A stretch of DNA of 64,000 bases from assembly GCA_018432935.1 (NCBI GenBank), contig JAHDSF010000005.1, forward strand, positions 145,259 through 209,258, written 5' to 3'. The translations under genes and the position numbers were made by a program. Each line of letters starts with the position of its first letter. Position 1 is the first letter of the stretch. The notes below the pieces were generated by a model. It made no database searches. It was given only the letters and a program-made list of their open reading frames with translations, and was not told the origin of the DNA. Of this stretch, positions 33,420-42,054 are shown one piece after another. This DNA comes from Rhodospirillales bacterium. GTDB taxonomy: Bacteria; Pseudomonadota; Alphaproteobacteria; Rhodospirillales; Shumkoniaceae.

Positions 33420-33493
33420 TGGCTGGGGCGCCAGGATTCGAACCTGGGATCACGGGACCAGAGCCCGTTGCCTTACCGCTTGGCCACACCCCA
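33420..33493 (-). tRNA. tRNA-Gln(CUG)
   Basis: The minus-strand sequence folds as a full tRNA. The acceptor stem TGGGGTG pairs with CGCCCCA. The D arm is GCC-AAGCGGTAA-GGC. The anticodon arm is ACGGG-CTCTGGT-CCCGT with anticodon CTG, and the T arm is CCAGG-TTCGAAT-CCTGG. The discriminator is G, followed by an encoded CCA, for 74 nt in total. It reads CAG codons. Its 3' half lies at the island junction, so it is the probable integration target. Confidence 0.95.
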
Positions 33494-33655
33494 ACCGAAG
33501 GCTCCGCGGAGAGGAAGGTCCCCGGCGCGGAGGAATGGTCTTCTAGCACGCCCTCCGGCGTCTGTTAAGCACAAACGCGCATCGCCGGCGCACTTCGTGG
33601 CGCTATCCCGGACGACGGTGCGTCCGGCGCGTCCGGCGCGACGGGTGCCGCCGCC

Positions 33656-34126
33656 TCACGGCTTCCACAGGCGATAGGGCCGGGCGACCAGGCTGGCGTT
33701 GTAGTAGCGGGGATCGTCGGTCACCTCGTCGCCGACCCACGGCGGCAGCGCCACCGGCTGTTCCGGGTGGTCGAGCTCGACCTCGGCCATCACCAGGCCC
33801 TCGTTGTCGCCGAAGAACTCGTCGACCACCCAGGTCAGGCCGGCATGAGCGATCTCGCGCCGCTCCTTGTCGATCAGCGGCCGCTGGCAGAGGCCGTCGA
33901 GCAGGGCGTCGGCATCCGCACGCGGGATCGGGTACTCGAACTCGGGCCGCGACGGCCCGCGGCCGGCGCCCTTGATGGTGATCCAGGCCTGCTCGCCCGC
34001 CGTCCGCACCCGGACGACCCGTTCGGGATCCGCCGACAAATAGCCCTGGCGGTAGCGGACCGGCGTCCCCTGCGACCGCCAAGCCTCGCCGCGCACCAGG
34101 AACTTGCGTTCCACCTCGACGCCCAT
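33656..34126 (-). CDS. CYTH-domain (triphosphate tunnel metalloenzyme) protein
   Basis: The 156-aa protein opens with VEVERKFLV, the E-x-E-x-K signature of CYTH domains, and continues with YLSADPERVVRVRT, AWITIKG, EFEYPIP and VDEFFGDNEGLVMAEVEL. The paired Glu, Arg and Lys residues line a tunnel that binds triphosphates with Mg2+ or Mn2+. Bacterial members of this length (YgiF- or NeuTTM-like) hydrolyse inorganic triphosphate, and others form adenylate cyclase class IV. The exact substrate is not evident. ATG 34126 is chosen; the upstream open frame overlaps the neighbouring divergent region. Confidence 0.85.
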   Translation of the reverse strand: MGVEVERKFLVRGEAWRSQGTPVRYRQGYLSADPERVVRVRTAGEQAWITIKGAGRGPSRPEFEYPIPRADADALLDGLCQRPLIDKERREIAHAGLTWVVDEFFGDNEGLVMAEVELDHPEQPVALPPWVGDEVTDDPRYYNASLVARPYRLWKP

Positions 34127-34259
34127 GGTGACCCAACTTCTGCCACGATTGGGCCCATGATGGGGGGCGCCGGCGGCGCTGTCAAACCGCCGCACGGGGA
34201 CTGTGGAGACGCGGGACGTCTCCCCACATCTCCCGGGTGGGAAAAAGGACAAGACGACC

Positions 34260-35258
34260 ATGGCTTTGACGTGGATGCGCCTCGGCGCCGCCGCCGGCGT
34301 GGCGCTTTCGGCATTGTGGCCGTTCGCCGCCGCCGCCCAGGACGACGACAAGTGGATGTTCAACCTGCAGGTCGAGAACGACCTGTTCGCAGGCTCCGAC
34401 GCCCACTACACCAACGGCATCCGGCTCTCCCTGCTGTCGCCCGAGGGCGCGGTGCCGGAGTGGGTGCGTTCGGGAGCCGACCTGATCCCGATGTTCCCGA
34501 TCGGCGGCAGGCTCAGGGTCGCCTACTCGCTGGGCCAGAACATGTACACGCCGTCCGACATCCAGACCGCGAACCCCGACCCCCGCGACCGCCCCTACGC
34601 CGGCTGGCTCTACGGCGGCATCGGGCTGGTCTCCGACACCGGCCGCCGCCTCGACAGCATCGAGCTCGACCTCGGCGTGATCGGTCCGTGGTCGCAGGCC
34701 GAGCCGACCCAGAAATTCGTCCACGAGATCATCGGCTCGCCGCGACCGCAGGGCTGGGACTACCAGCTCGAGAACGAGCCCGGCGGGGTCCTGTTCTACG
34801 AGACCAAATGGCGAAACGTGAAGGAGTTCGAGGTGCTGGGGCTGGGGGTCGACTTCACCCCCCACGTCGGCGCCGCGCTCGGCAACGTGTTCACCCACGC
34901 CGCGGTCGGCGGCACCGTGCGCGTCGGCCGCGACCTGCCCGCCGACTACGGCCCGCCGCGCATCCGGCCCAGCCTGCCGGGCTCCGGCTTCTTCACCCCC
35001 AGCAGGAATTTCGGCTGGTACCTGTTCTTCGGCGCCGAGGGCCGCGCGGTGGCCCGCAACATCTTCCTCGACGGCAATACCTTCGACGACAGCCGCAGCG
35101 TCGACAAGAAGATCCTGGTCGGCGACCTCGAAGCCGGCATCGCCATCACCTTCGGCGACGTCCGCCTCTCCTATACCCACGTCTACCGGACCGAGGAGTT
35201 CCACGGCCAGGAGGCCGCCGACCTGTTCGGCACCCTCAACCTGACGATCCGTTTCTGA
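34260..35258 (+). CDS. LpxR-family lipid A deacylase (DUF2219)
   Basis: The 332-aa outer-membrane protein has a signal peptide (about 1-26, ending FAAAAA). Next comes NLQVENDLFAGSDAHYTNGIRLS, the LpxR signature, with the active-site Asn-Asp pair and the YTNG turn. KFVHEIIGSPRPQGWDYQL supplies the conserved His. Alternating beta strands run to a terminal Phe (LTIRF). LpxR removes the 3'-acyloxyacyl chain from lipid A. ATG 34260 has AAGGAC upstream; a longer start at 34203 would place basic residues before the signal peptide. Confidence 0.85.
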   Translation: MALTWMRLGAAAGVALSALWPFAAAAQDDDKWMFNLQVENDLFAGSDAHYTNGIRLSLLSPEGAVPEWVRSGADLIPMFPIGGRLRVAYSLGQNMYTPSDIQTANPDPRDRPYAGWLYGGIGLVSDTGRRLDSIELDLGVIGPWSQAEPTQKFVHEIIGSPRPQGWDYQLENEPGGVLFYETKWRNVKEFEVLGLGVDFTPHVGAALGNVFTHAAVGGTVRVGRDLPADYGPPRIRPSLPGSGFFTPSRNFGWYLFFGAEGRAVARNIFLDGNTFDDSRSVDKKILVGDLEAGIAITFGDVRLSYTHVYRTEEFHGQEAADLFGTLNLTIRF

Positions 35259-35300
35259 TACAACCCTCCTCGACGCATGCGAAGACATCGGGAGGGGACG

Positions 35301-36068
35301 ATGGAGGGCATCGAACGGGTGGTGCTGATCACGGGGGCCAGCGTCGGCATCGGGGCCGCGACCGCGCGCCGCCTTGCCGGGCCGACAACGGCCCTGGCGC
35401 TGCACGCGCTGGGTGCGGGACGTGACGGAGAGGCCCTGGAAACCATCGCCGCCGAGCTGTCGGCGACCGGCGCCCCGGTGCTGGTCCTGCACGGCGATCT
35501 CGCCGAGCGCGGCACCGCCGAGGCCCTGGTGCGCGATACCCTCGCCCGTTTCGGTCGCATCGACCAGATCGTCAGCAACGCCGGGTTTGCCAATCGCAGC
35601 CCGTTCGGCGAAGCCGATGCCGCCGTCCTCGAGAAGGCACACCGCATCATGGTCGAGGCATTCTTCTCGCTGGTGACGGCCGCCCTGCCCTCGCTGCAGA
35701 CCTCCGCCTGGGGCCGGGTGGTGGCCGTCAGCTCGTTCGCCGCCCGGCTGTTCCGCCCCGACGGCCTCTATCCCGTCACCGGCTCGGCCAAGGCGGCGCT
35801 GGAGGCGCTGGCCAAGGCGCTGGCGATCCAGCTGGCGCCCAAGGGAATCCCGGTCAACGTCGTCGCCCCCGGCTATACCCGGAAGGATGCCGCCGGCCAT
35901 TCGGCGATCTCGGCCGACGCCTGGAAGCACGCTGCGGCGATCACCCCGATGGGCCGCCTCGCCGAGCCCGACGATATCGCTGCCGCGATCGTCTTTCTCT
36001 TGTCGCGCGAGGCCCGGCACATCACCGGCCAGGTGCTGGCGGTCGACGGCGGCCTGACGCTGACCTGA
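35301..36068 (+). CDS. SDR-family oxidoreductase, divergent active site
   Basis: The 255-aa protein has a Rossmann dinucleotide-binding motif TGASVGIGAATA (residues 10-21) and SNAG, and ends with QVLAVDGGLTL. The active-site segment reads YPVTGSAKAALEA: the Lys is present, but the Tyr is seven residues before it rather than four, and Thr occupies the usual Tyr position. The protein may therefore use a shifted Tyr or be catalytically weak. VSSFAAR supplies a Ser. ATG 35301 follows GGGAGGGGACG. The substrate is unknown. Confidence 0.8.
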   Translation: MEGIERVVLITGASVGIGAATARRLAGPTTALALHALGAGRDGEALETIAAELSATGAPVLVLHGDLAERGTAEALVRDTLARFGRIDQIVSNAGFANRSPFGEADAAVLEKAHRIMVEAFFSLVTAALPSLQTSAWGRVVAVSSFAARLFRPDGLYPVTGSAKAALEALAKALAIQLAPKGIPVNVVAPGYTRKDAAGHSAISADAWKHAAAITPMGRLAEPDDIAAAIVFLLSREARHITGQVLAVDGGLTLT

Positions 36069-36199
36069 TCGGGGACCCCCGGTTCGCCATCTCTCTTATT
36101 ATCAGTCCCGGCCCGCCGGGCCTGTCCCCATAAGAGGCTGGGGTTTCGCGGCGAGCGGGAATCCATTAGGGTCGCGGGGGCGGAGGGAATCCGGAAGTC

Positions 36200-36835
36200 A
36201 TGGACACGTTCTCCGGCAGCGGGCTGGCGTGCCTCCGGGGCGGCAGGGTGGTGTTCGCCGGCCTCGACTTCGCGCTGCGCGCCGGCGAGGCGATGCTCCT
36301 GGTCGGCCCCAACGGCAGCGGCAAGTCGACCCTGCTGCGCCTGATGGCCGGCCTGCTCCGCCCCATGGAGGGCGAACTGCGCTGGAACGGTCAGCCGATC
36401 GGCGACGACCCCGACGGCCACCGCGGCCGCCTCGCCTACCTCGGCCACCACGATCCCGTGAAGCCGGTGCTGTCGGCGGCCGAGAACCTCGCGTTCTGGG
36501 CCGCCCTGGACGGACGCCCGAGAGCATCGGTGGAGGGCGCCCTGGAGCGGTTCGGCATCGCCCACCTTGCCGAGGTGCCGGGGCGCTTCCTGTCGGCTGG
36601 CCAGAAGCGCCGCGTCAACCTTGCGCGCCTGTTGCTGTCGGGCGCGTCGCTGTGGCTGCTCGACGAGCCGACCACGGCGCTCGACCAGCAGGCGGCGGCC
36701 GCATTCCGCGAGGCGACGGCGGCCCACTGCGAGGCCGGCGGCATGGCCGTGCTGGCAACCCACGTCGAGCTCGGCCTGCCCGCCGTCCGCCGGCTGGCGC
36801 TCGACGCCTTCGCACCGACAGAGGCGATGCCGTGA
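36200..36835 (+). CDS. ccmA: Heme exporter ATP-binding protein CcmA
   Basis: The 211-aa ABC ATPase has Walker A GPNGSGKSTLLRLM at about 36-49, the signature LSAGQKRRVNLARLL, and Walker B LWLLDEPTTALD. CcmA forms the CcmAB(C) complex, which helps release holo-CcmE during cytochrome c maturation. It is the first gene of the complete ccm cluster, and its stop overlaps the GTG of ccmB (GTGA). The start ATG follows GGGAATCCGGAAGTC. Confidence 0.93.
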   Translation: MDTFSGSGLACLRGGRVVFAGLDFALRAGEAMLLVGPNGSGKSTLLRLMAGLLRPMEGELRWNGQPIGDDPDGHRGRLAYLGHHDPVKPVLSAAENLAFWAALDGRPRASVEGALERFGIAHLAEVPGRFLSAGQKRRVNLARLLLSGASLWLLDEPTTALDQQAAAAFREATAAHCEAGGMAVLATHVELGLPAVRRLALDAFAPTEAMP

Positions 36836-37497
36836 GGGGCCTCGCCGCCATCGTGCGCCGCGACCTGCGGCTGGCGCTGCGCCAGGGCATGGACAGCGTG
36901 ATGGTGGTGGCCTTCTTCGTGCTGGCCACCATGCTGTTCCCGTTCGGCGTCGGACCCGACGCCAACCTGCTGGCGCGGATCGGCGCCGGGGTCGGGTGGG
37001 TCGCCGCCCTGCTGGCTTCGCTTTTGGCCCTGGAGCGGCTGTTCCAGGCCGACTACGAGGACGGCTCGCTGGAGCTGCTGGCGCTGTCGCCGCTGCCGCT
37101 CGAGGGCATCGTGCTGGCCAAGGTGGGCGCCCACTGGCTCACCACCGGCCTGCCGCTGATCGTCGCCTCGCCGCTGATCGCATTATTGATGAACGTCGGC
37201 GCCGAGGGTTGCGGCGCGCTGGTGCTGACGCTGCTGATCGGCACCACGACCCTCAGCCTGATCGGCGCGGTCGGGGCGGCGCTGACGCTGGGCGCGCGGC
37301 GCGGCGGCGTGCTGCTGTCGCTGCTGGTCCTGCCGCTCTACATCCCGACGCTGATCTTCGGGGTCGGCACGGTGGCCGCGGTGATCGACGGCTTCCCCGC
37401 CTGGGCCAACGTGATGATGCTGGCGGCGATCGCCGTTGGGGCGCTCGCGCTTTGCCCATGGGCAGCCGCAGCAGCATTGCGGCAGGCCCTGGAGTAG
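36832..37497 (+). CDS. ccmB: Heme exporter membrane protein CcmB
   Basis: The 221-aa protein starts RGLAAIVRRDLRLALRQG, a typical CcmB opening, and has six predicted membrane helices. LERLFQADYEDGSLELL is the conserved cytoplasmic segment. It partners with CcmA at the inner membrane. The start is GTG 36832, within the ccmA stop. The 67-bp gap to ccmC shows no clear terminator. Confidence 0.92.
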   Translation: MRGLAAIVRRDLRLALRQGMDSVMVVAFFVLATMLFPFGVGPDANLLARIGAGVGWVAALLASLLALERLFQADYEDGSLELLALSPLPLEGIVLAKVGAHWLTTGLPLIVASPLIALLMNVGAEGCGALVLTLLIGTTTLSLIGAVGAALTLGARRGGVLLSLLVLPLYIPTLIFGVGTVAAVIDGFPAWANVMMLAAIAVGALALCPWAAAAALRQALE

Positions 37498-37564
37498 TAG
37501 GAACATTGTCGGGGGCCGGCGGCCTCCTATTTCTATCGCTCTGCAAAACGAGTTCTGATATCCA

Positions 37565-38314
37565 GTGGCACTGATGCTTAAAATCGTTCTTCAACCCGAC
37601 GCCTTTTCTCGGCTGGGCGCCAAGGCGTCGCCGTGGCTGGCGGGCATCACCGCGGTGCTGCTGACGGCGGGTGTTTTCCTCGCCCTGTTCGTCTCGCCCC
37701 CCGATTTCCGCCAGAGCGAGAGCGTGCGCATCATGTACGTGCACGTCCCAGCCGCCTGGATGTCGCTGTTCTGCTACACCTTCATGGCCGCCGCCGGAGG
37801 TGCCGCGCTGGTCTGGCGCGCGCCGCTCGCCCACATGGCGGCCGAGGCCACGGCCCCCGTGGGGGCGGCCTTCACCCTGCTCGCCCTCGCCACCGGCTCG
37901 TTGTGGGGCAAGCCGATGTGGGGCGCGTGGTGGGTGTGGGATGCCCGCCTAACCAGCGAGCTGATCCTCCTGTTCCTGTACCTCGGCTTCATCGCCCTGA
38001 ACACCGCCTTCGACGATCCGACCCGCGGCGCCCGGGCGGCAGCGACCCTGGCCGTCGTAGGCATCGTCATGGTGCCGATCATCAAGTACTCGGTCGACTG
38101 GTGGAGCACCCTGCACCAGCCGGCCAGCGTGTTACGCATGTCGGGTCCGACCATCGCCGCCGAGATGCTGGTGCCGCTGCTGATCATGGCGGTCGGCTAC
38201 ACCACCTTCTTCCTGTACGTGCTGCTGATCCGCATGGCGACCCTGCTCAACAACGCGCGGATCCGCGCGCTGCGCCAGCGCCAGGTCCGAACCGGCTGGG
38301 AGGCGGCACGATGA
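37565..38314 (+). CDS. ccmC: Heme-handling membrane protein CcmC
   Basis: The 249-aa protein has six membrane helices and the tryptophan-rich WWVWDARLTSELILLFLYLG motif of the heme-handling proteins (WWD domain), plus YVHVPAAWMS and conserved His residues. CcmC loads heme on CcmE. The start may be GTG 37565 or ATG 37574. The stop overlaps the ccmD start. Confidence 0.94.
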   Translation: MALMLKIVLQPDAFSRLGAKASPWLAGITAVLLTAGVFLALFVSPPDFRQSESVRIMYVHVPAAWMSLFCYTFMAAAGGAALVWRAPLAHMAAEATAPVGAAFTLLALATGSLWGKPMWGAWWVWDARLTSELILLFLYLGFIALNTAFDDPTRGARAAATLAVVGIVMVPIIKYSVDWWSTLHQPASVLRMSGPTIAAEMLVPLLIMAVGYTTFFLYVLLIRMATLLNNARIRALRQRQVRTGWEAAR

Positions 38315-38496
38315 GCGCCCTGGAATCCTTCCTCGCGATGGGCGGCTACGGTGCCTTTGTTTGGCCCAGCTACCTTTTGTCTCTCCTCGTCCTCGGTGGC
38401 GTCCTGGTGACCAGCCGACGCGCCCGCCGCCGAAGCGAGCAGGCGCTCGCGGCACTGCGGGAACAGACGTCCCGGATCAGGCGCCATGCGCCCTAG
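38311..38496 (+). CDS. ccmD: Heme exporter protein CcmD
   Basis: A 61-aa single-span protein: MSALESFLAMGGYGAFVWPSY, a transmembrane helix at about 20-38, then a basic cytoplasmic tail (SRRARRRSEQALAALREQ). This is the usual CcmD pattern. It stabilises CcmE and the CcmABC complex. The stop lies 11 bp inside ccmE. Confidence 0.9.
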   Translation: MSALESFLAMGGYGAFVWPSYLLSLLVLGGVLVTSRRARRRSEQALAALREQTSRIRRHAP

Positions 38497-38956
38497 ACAG
38501 CGGCGGCTTACGTTCGTCGTGATCGGCGTCGGCCTGCTCGGCATCGCAGCGGCGCTTGCCCTGAACGCTCTGGAATCGGGCATCGTATTCTTCCACAGCC
38601 CGAGCGAAGTAACCGAGAAGGCGTTCCCGCCCGATCGCCGGATCCGCATCGGCGGCCTCGTCGAACAGGGCAGCGTGAACCGCTCCGGCGGCTCCACCGT
38701 CGCGTTCAAGATCACCGACATGGCCCATGCGGTTCCGGTCCGCTACACCGGGCTGCTGCCCGACCTGTTCGCCGAGGGCCAGGGGGTGGTCGCCGAAGGC
38801 TTCCTGAAAGGCGGCGTGTTCATGGCCGACGAGGTCCTGGCCAAGCACGACGAGAACTACATGCCGCCCGAGGCCAGCGCGGCGTTGAAGGAGTCCGGCT
38901 TCTGGCAGCACATGAAGGATCAGCAGGCGAACAAGGCTTCCGGGAAGGCGAAATGA
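38486..38956 (+). CDS. ccmE: Heme chaperone CcmE
   Basis: The 156-aa protein has an N-terminal anchor (about residues 8-28), an OB-fold periplasmic domain (IRIGGLVEQGSV, GLLPDLFAEGQGVVAEG), and the heme-binding AKHDENYMPPE, with the His that bonds heme covalently. It carries heme from CcmC to CcmF. It overlaps ccmD and is followed by ccmF. Confidence 0.95.
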   Translation: MRPRQRRLTFVVIGVGLLGIAAALALNALESGIVFFHSPSEVTEKAFPPDRRIRIGGLVEQGSVNRSGGSTVAFKITDMAHAVPVRYTGLLPDLFAEGQGVVAEGFLKGGVFMADEVLAKHDENYMPPEASAALKESGFWQHMKDQQANKASGKAK

Positions 38957-39017
38957 TGCAGGCCGGTGCACTCTCCCAACTCCCGCCCGGATTTTCTCCC
39001 GCACGGCAGGGCCCGCC

Positions 39018-41003
39018 ATGATCGTCGAGCTCGGCCACTTTGCCCTTGTCCTCGCCCTATTCGCGGCGCTGGCGCAGTGTGCGCTGCCGCTGGCCGGCGC
39101 GGCGCGGGGATCGGAACCCTGGATGGCAGTGGGGCCGCCGGCGGCGGCCGCCCAGGCGGCCTGCCTGGCGATCGCCTTCGCCGCCCTGGTCCACGCCTAC
39201 GTTACCAGCGACTTCTCGGTGCTCGCGGTGGCGCAGAACTCGCATTCGCTGAAGCCGCTCGTCTACAAGGTTGCCGGCACCTGGGGGAACCACGAGGGGT
39301 CGATGCTCCTGTGGGTGCTGGTGCTGGCCTTGTTCGGAGCTGCGGTGGCGTTGTTCGGCCGCCGGCTGCCGGCCAGCTTCCGCGCCCGCGTGCTGGGGGT
39401 GCAGGGCGCGGTCGGTGCCGGGTTCCTGCTGTTCATCCTGTTGACCTCGAACCCGTTCGCGCGGCTGCTGCCGCCCCCTCCCGACGGCAACGGCCTCAAC
39501 CCGCTGCTGCAGGACCCGGCGCTGGCCCTCCACCCGCCGTTCCTGTACCTCGGCTACGTCGGCTTCTCGGTCGCCTTCGCGTTCGCCATTGCCGCCCTGC
39601 TGGAGGGCCGCGTCGACGCCGCCTGGGCGCGCTGGGTGCGGCCGTGGAGCCTCGCCGCCTGGTGCTTCCTGACAATCGGAATCGCGCTCGGATCGTGGTG
39701 GGCCTATTACGAGCTCGGCTGGGGTGGTTGGTGGTACTGGGACCCGGTCGAGAACGCCTCGTTCCTGCCGTGGCTCGCCGGCACCGCCCTGATCCATTCG
39801 GCGGTGGTCGTCGAGAAGCGCGACGCCCTGAAGGGGTGGACAGTGTTCCTGGCGATAGTCGCCTTCTCGCTCAGCCTGCTCGGCACCTTCCTGGTGCGGT
39901 CCGGCGTGCTGACCTCGGTCCACGCCTTCGCCACCGACCCGGAGCGCGGCGTCTTCATCCTGGTGCTGCTGGCAATCGCCATCGGCGGCTCGCTCGCCCT
40001 GTTCGCCTGGCGTGGCCCGCAGCTGGCCGGCGGCGGCGTGTTCCAGCCGATCTCTCGCGAGGGCGGGCTGCTGCTCAACAACCTGTTGATGACCACCGGC
40101 GCCGCCGTGGTCCTGCTCGGCACGCTCTATCCGCTGCTGGTCGACGCCCTGGGCGCCGGCAAGGTGTCGGTGGGAGCGCCGTTCTTCGAGGCCACCTTCG
40201 TGCCCCTGATGGGGCCGATGATCGCGGCGATGGCGATCGGCCCGCATTTGTCCTGGAAACGCGCCGACCTCGCGGGCGCGTTCGCCCGCATGCGGCTGGC
40301 CGGGGTTGCGATGATCGCCGCTCTGGCCGCCACCCTGGTGCTGCAGGACAAACTCTCGATCGGCGCCGTGGCCGGCATGGGGCTGGCGGCATGGCTGGCC
40401 GGCGGCACCCTGGCCGACCTGGTCGAGCGGGCGCGGCTGTTCCGCGAACCGCTGGCCAGCAGCCTGTCGCGGATCGGCCGCATGCCACGGGCGGCGTTCG
40501 GCATGACGCTGGCGCATCTCGGCCTGGCGGTGGCGATCGTCGGCATGACGGGCGCCTCGGCCTGGAAGATCGAGAGCATCCAGAGCATGGCGCCGGGCGA
40601 TACCGTCGAGGTCGGCGGCTACGCCTTCACCTTGGTCGGCGCGGGCGAGGTCCGGGGCCCCAACTACCTCGCCCTGCGCGGCACCTTCGAGGTGCGCGAC
40701 AAGGCCGGCCGGGTGGTCGCCGTGCTGGCACCCGAGCGCCGCGATTACCCGGTCGAGCAGCGCCAGACCACCGAGGCGGCGCTGCAGGCGACCTGGCTGC
40801 GCGACCTTTACGCGGTGATCGGCGAGCCGACCCAGGGGGGTGCCTTCGTCACCCGATTCTACGTCCACCCCTTCGTGGCCTGGATCTGGGCCGGGTGCGT
40901 GATGATGGCGGGCGGCGGCTTCGTCAGCCTGTCCGACCGCCGCCACCGCCTCGGCGCGCCTGCCGCCCGCAGGCGAGACACGGCGATCGAGGCCGCCCGA
41001 TGA
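39018..41003 (+). CDS. ccmF: Cytochrome c heme lyase subunit CcmF
   Basis: The 661-aa protein has about 15 membrane helices. It has NSHSLKPLVYKVAGTWGNHEGS, the WGGWWYWDPVENASFLPWL heme-handling (WWD) motif, and PISREGGLLLNNLLM. CcmF, with CcmH and CcmI, joins heme to apocytochrome c. Its stop overlaps the start of ccmG (ATGA). Confidence 0.95.
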   Translation: MIVELGHFALVLALFAALAQCALPLAGAARGSEPWMAVGPPAAAAQAACLAIAFAALVHAYVTSDFSVLAVAQNSHSLKPLVYKVAGTWGNHEGSMLLWVLVLALFGAAVALFGRRLPASFRARVLGVQGAVGAGFLLFILLTSNPFARLLPPPPDGNGLNPLLQDPALALHPPFLYLGYVGFSVAFAFAIAALLEGRVDAAWARWVRPWSLAAWCFLTIGIALGSWWAYYELGWGGWWYWDPVENASFLPWLAGTALIHSAVVVEKRDALKGWTVFLAIVAFSLSLLGTFLVRSGVLTSVHAFATDPERGVFILVLLAIAIGGSLALFAWRGPQLAGGGVFQPISREGGLLLNNLLMTTGAAVVLLGTLYPLLVDALGAGKVSVGAPFFEATFVPLMGPMIAAMAIGPHLSWKRADLAGAFARMRLAGVAMIAALAATLVLQDKLSIGAVAGMGLAAWLAGGTLADLVERARLFREPLASSLSRIGRMPRAAFGMTLAHLGLAVAIVGMTGASAWKIESIQSMAPGDTVEVGGYAFTLVGAGEVRGPNYLALRGTFEVRDKAGRVVAVLAPERRDYPVEQRQTTEAALQATWLRDLYAVIGEPTQGGAFVTRFYVHPFVAWIWAGCVMMAGGGFVSLSDRRHRLGAPAARRRDTAIEAAR

Positions 41004-41539
41004 TCCGCCGCCTGCTGTTTCTCGTCCCCCTCGCGGTGTTCGCGGTGCTGGTGGCCTACTTCGCCCTCGGCCTGACCAAGGACCCGCGCAAGCTTGATTC
41101 GGTCCTCATCAACCAGCCCTTCCCCGAACTGAAGCTGGCCGCGATCGAGGGTCGCAAGGAAGGCTTCTCCACCGCCGACCTCAGGGGGCAGGTGACGCTG
41201 GTCAACATCTGGGGCTCGTGGTGCGCCGCGTGCCGCATCGAACACCCGTTCCTGATGCAGCTGAAGGAGAAGAACCTGGTGCCGGTGTACGGCATCGACT
41301 GGCGCGAGAAGGACCCCCGCGACGGGCCGGAGTGGCTGAAGCGTTTTGGCGACCCCTACCAGCGGATCGGCGTCGACCCCGAAAGCAAGGCGGCGATCGC
41401 GCTCGGCGTCACCGGGGCGCCCGAGACCTTCGTCGTCGACCGCAACGCGGTCATCCGCTACAAGGTGGTCGGCCCCCTGGTGCCCGAAGTCTGGGACCAG
41501 ACCGTGGGACCGCTGGTCGAGAGGCTGCGGAAGGGATGA
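41000..41539 (+). CDS. ccmG: Periplasmic thioredoxin CcmG/DsbE
   Basis: The 179-aa protein has an N-terminal membrane anchor (about 4-24) and a thioredoxin domain with WCAAC in [14 protein letters not shown]. The later cis-Pro segment [12 protein letters not shown] is present, as are the acidic residues typical of CcmG. It reduces the cysteines of apocytochrome c. The gene overlaps ccmF and ccmH. Confidence 0.93.
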   Translation: MIRRLLFLVPLAVFAVLVAYFALGLTKDPRKLDSVLINQPFPELKLAAIEGRKEGFSTADLRGQVTLVNIWGSWCAACRIEHPFLMQLKEKNLVPVYGIDWREKDPRDGPEWLKRFGDPYQRIGVDPESKAAIALGVTGAPETFVVDRNAVIRYKVVGPLVPEVWDQTVGPLVERLRKG

Positions 41540-42054
41540 GGCGCATCATTCCCCGGGCATCGGCACTCCTCTCTCCCCCCCTTCGAAGGGGAGGGTTTCT
41601 GTCCCTGCTCTTCGCTGTGCTGTTCGCCATCTCCAGTTCGGCCTACGCCGTCGAGCCCGACGAGGTGCTGAAGGACCCGGCCCTGGAGGCGCGGGCGCGC
41701 GCCATCAGCCAGGAGCTGCGCTGCCTGGTGTGCCAGAACCAGTCGATCGACGATTCCGACGCCGACCTCGCCCGCGATCTCCGCGTATTGGTGCGCGAAC
41801 GCCTCCAGGCCGGCGACGGCGATGAGGCGGTTCTCGACTACGTCGTCTCGCGCTACGGCGACTTCGTCCTGCTGAAGCCGCCGTTCAAGGCCACGACCTA
41901 TGTCCTTTGGCTGGCGCCGGCCTTCATCCTGATCGTGGGCGCGCTGGCGATCGTGCTGTTCTTCCGCCGCCGCGCCGGGATCTCCGAGCCCGCCCCGCTG
42001 ACGCCCGAGGAACGACGCCGCCTGGCGCGCCTGACCGGAGAGGAGGGAACGTGA
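41536..42054 (+). CDS. ccmH: Cytochrome c biogenesis protein CcmH (CycL)
   Basis: The 172-aa protein has a signal peptide, a helical domain with the redox motif [19 protein letters not shown] (Cys pair), [11 protein letters not shown], and a C-terminal membrane helix. This matches the N-terminal CcmH/CycL family; CcmI is a separate gene here. It receives reducing power from CcmG. ATG 41536 overlaps the ccmG stop. Confidence 0.93.
   Translation: MRRIIPRASALLSPPLRRGGFLSLLFAVLFAISSSAYAVEPDEVLKDPALEARARAISQELRCLVCQNQSIDDSDADLARDLRVLVRERLQAGDGDEAVLDYVVSRYGDFVLLKPPFKATTYVLWLAPAFILIVGALAIVLFFRRRAGISEPAPLTPEERRRLARLTGEEGT

Larger units (their letters stand above)
1..33422. mobile_element. Mobilizable integrative defence island at tRNA-Gln (left end outside window)
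   Basis: This region carries the usual parts of an integrative and mobilizable element. A tyrosine integrase lies immediately beside the 3' end of tRNA-Gln, followed by a ColE2-type plasmid replication protein, a MobQ-like relaxase with an adjacent oriT-like hairpin, and a cargo of defence-type genes: Gabija-like, a type III restriction operon, HEPN and Lon-like genes, and a HicA-like toxin. Across the tRNA the content switches to housekeeping genes. No type IV secretion genes are seen, so it would need a helper to transfer. The second attachment site should be a copy of the tRNA 3' end to the left of position 1; I did not find it in the window. Confidence 0.8.

Noticed and set aside
34182..36020. 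612-codon open frame on the minus strand
   Set aside because: Antisense to the LpxR-type and SDR genes; its composition is low-complexity Gly/Ala/Val/Asp with no recognisable domain.
39057..40946. 629-codon open frame on the minus strand
   Set aside because: Antisense to ccmF, which has full family motifs; the translation is His/Gln/Arg-rich noise.
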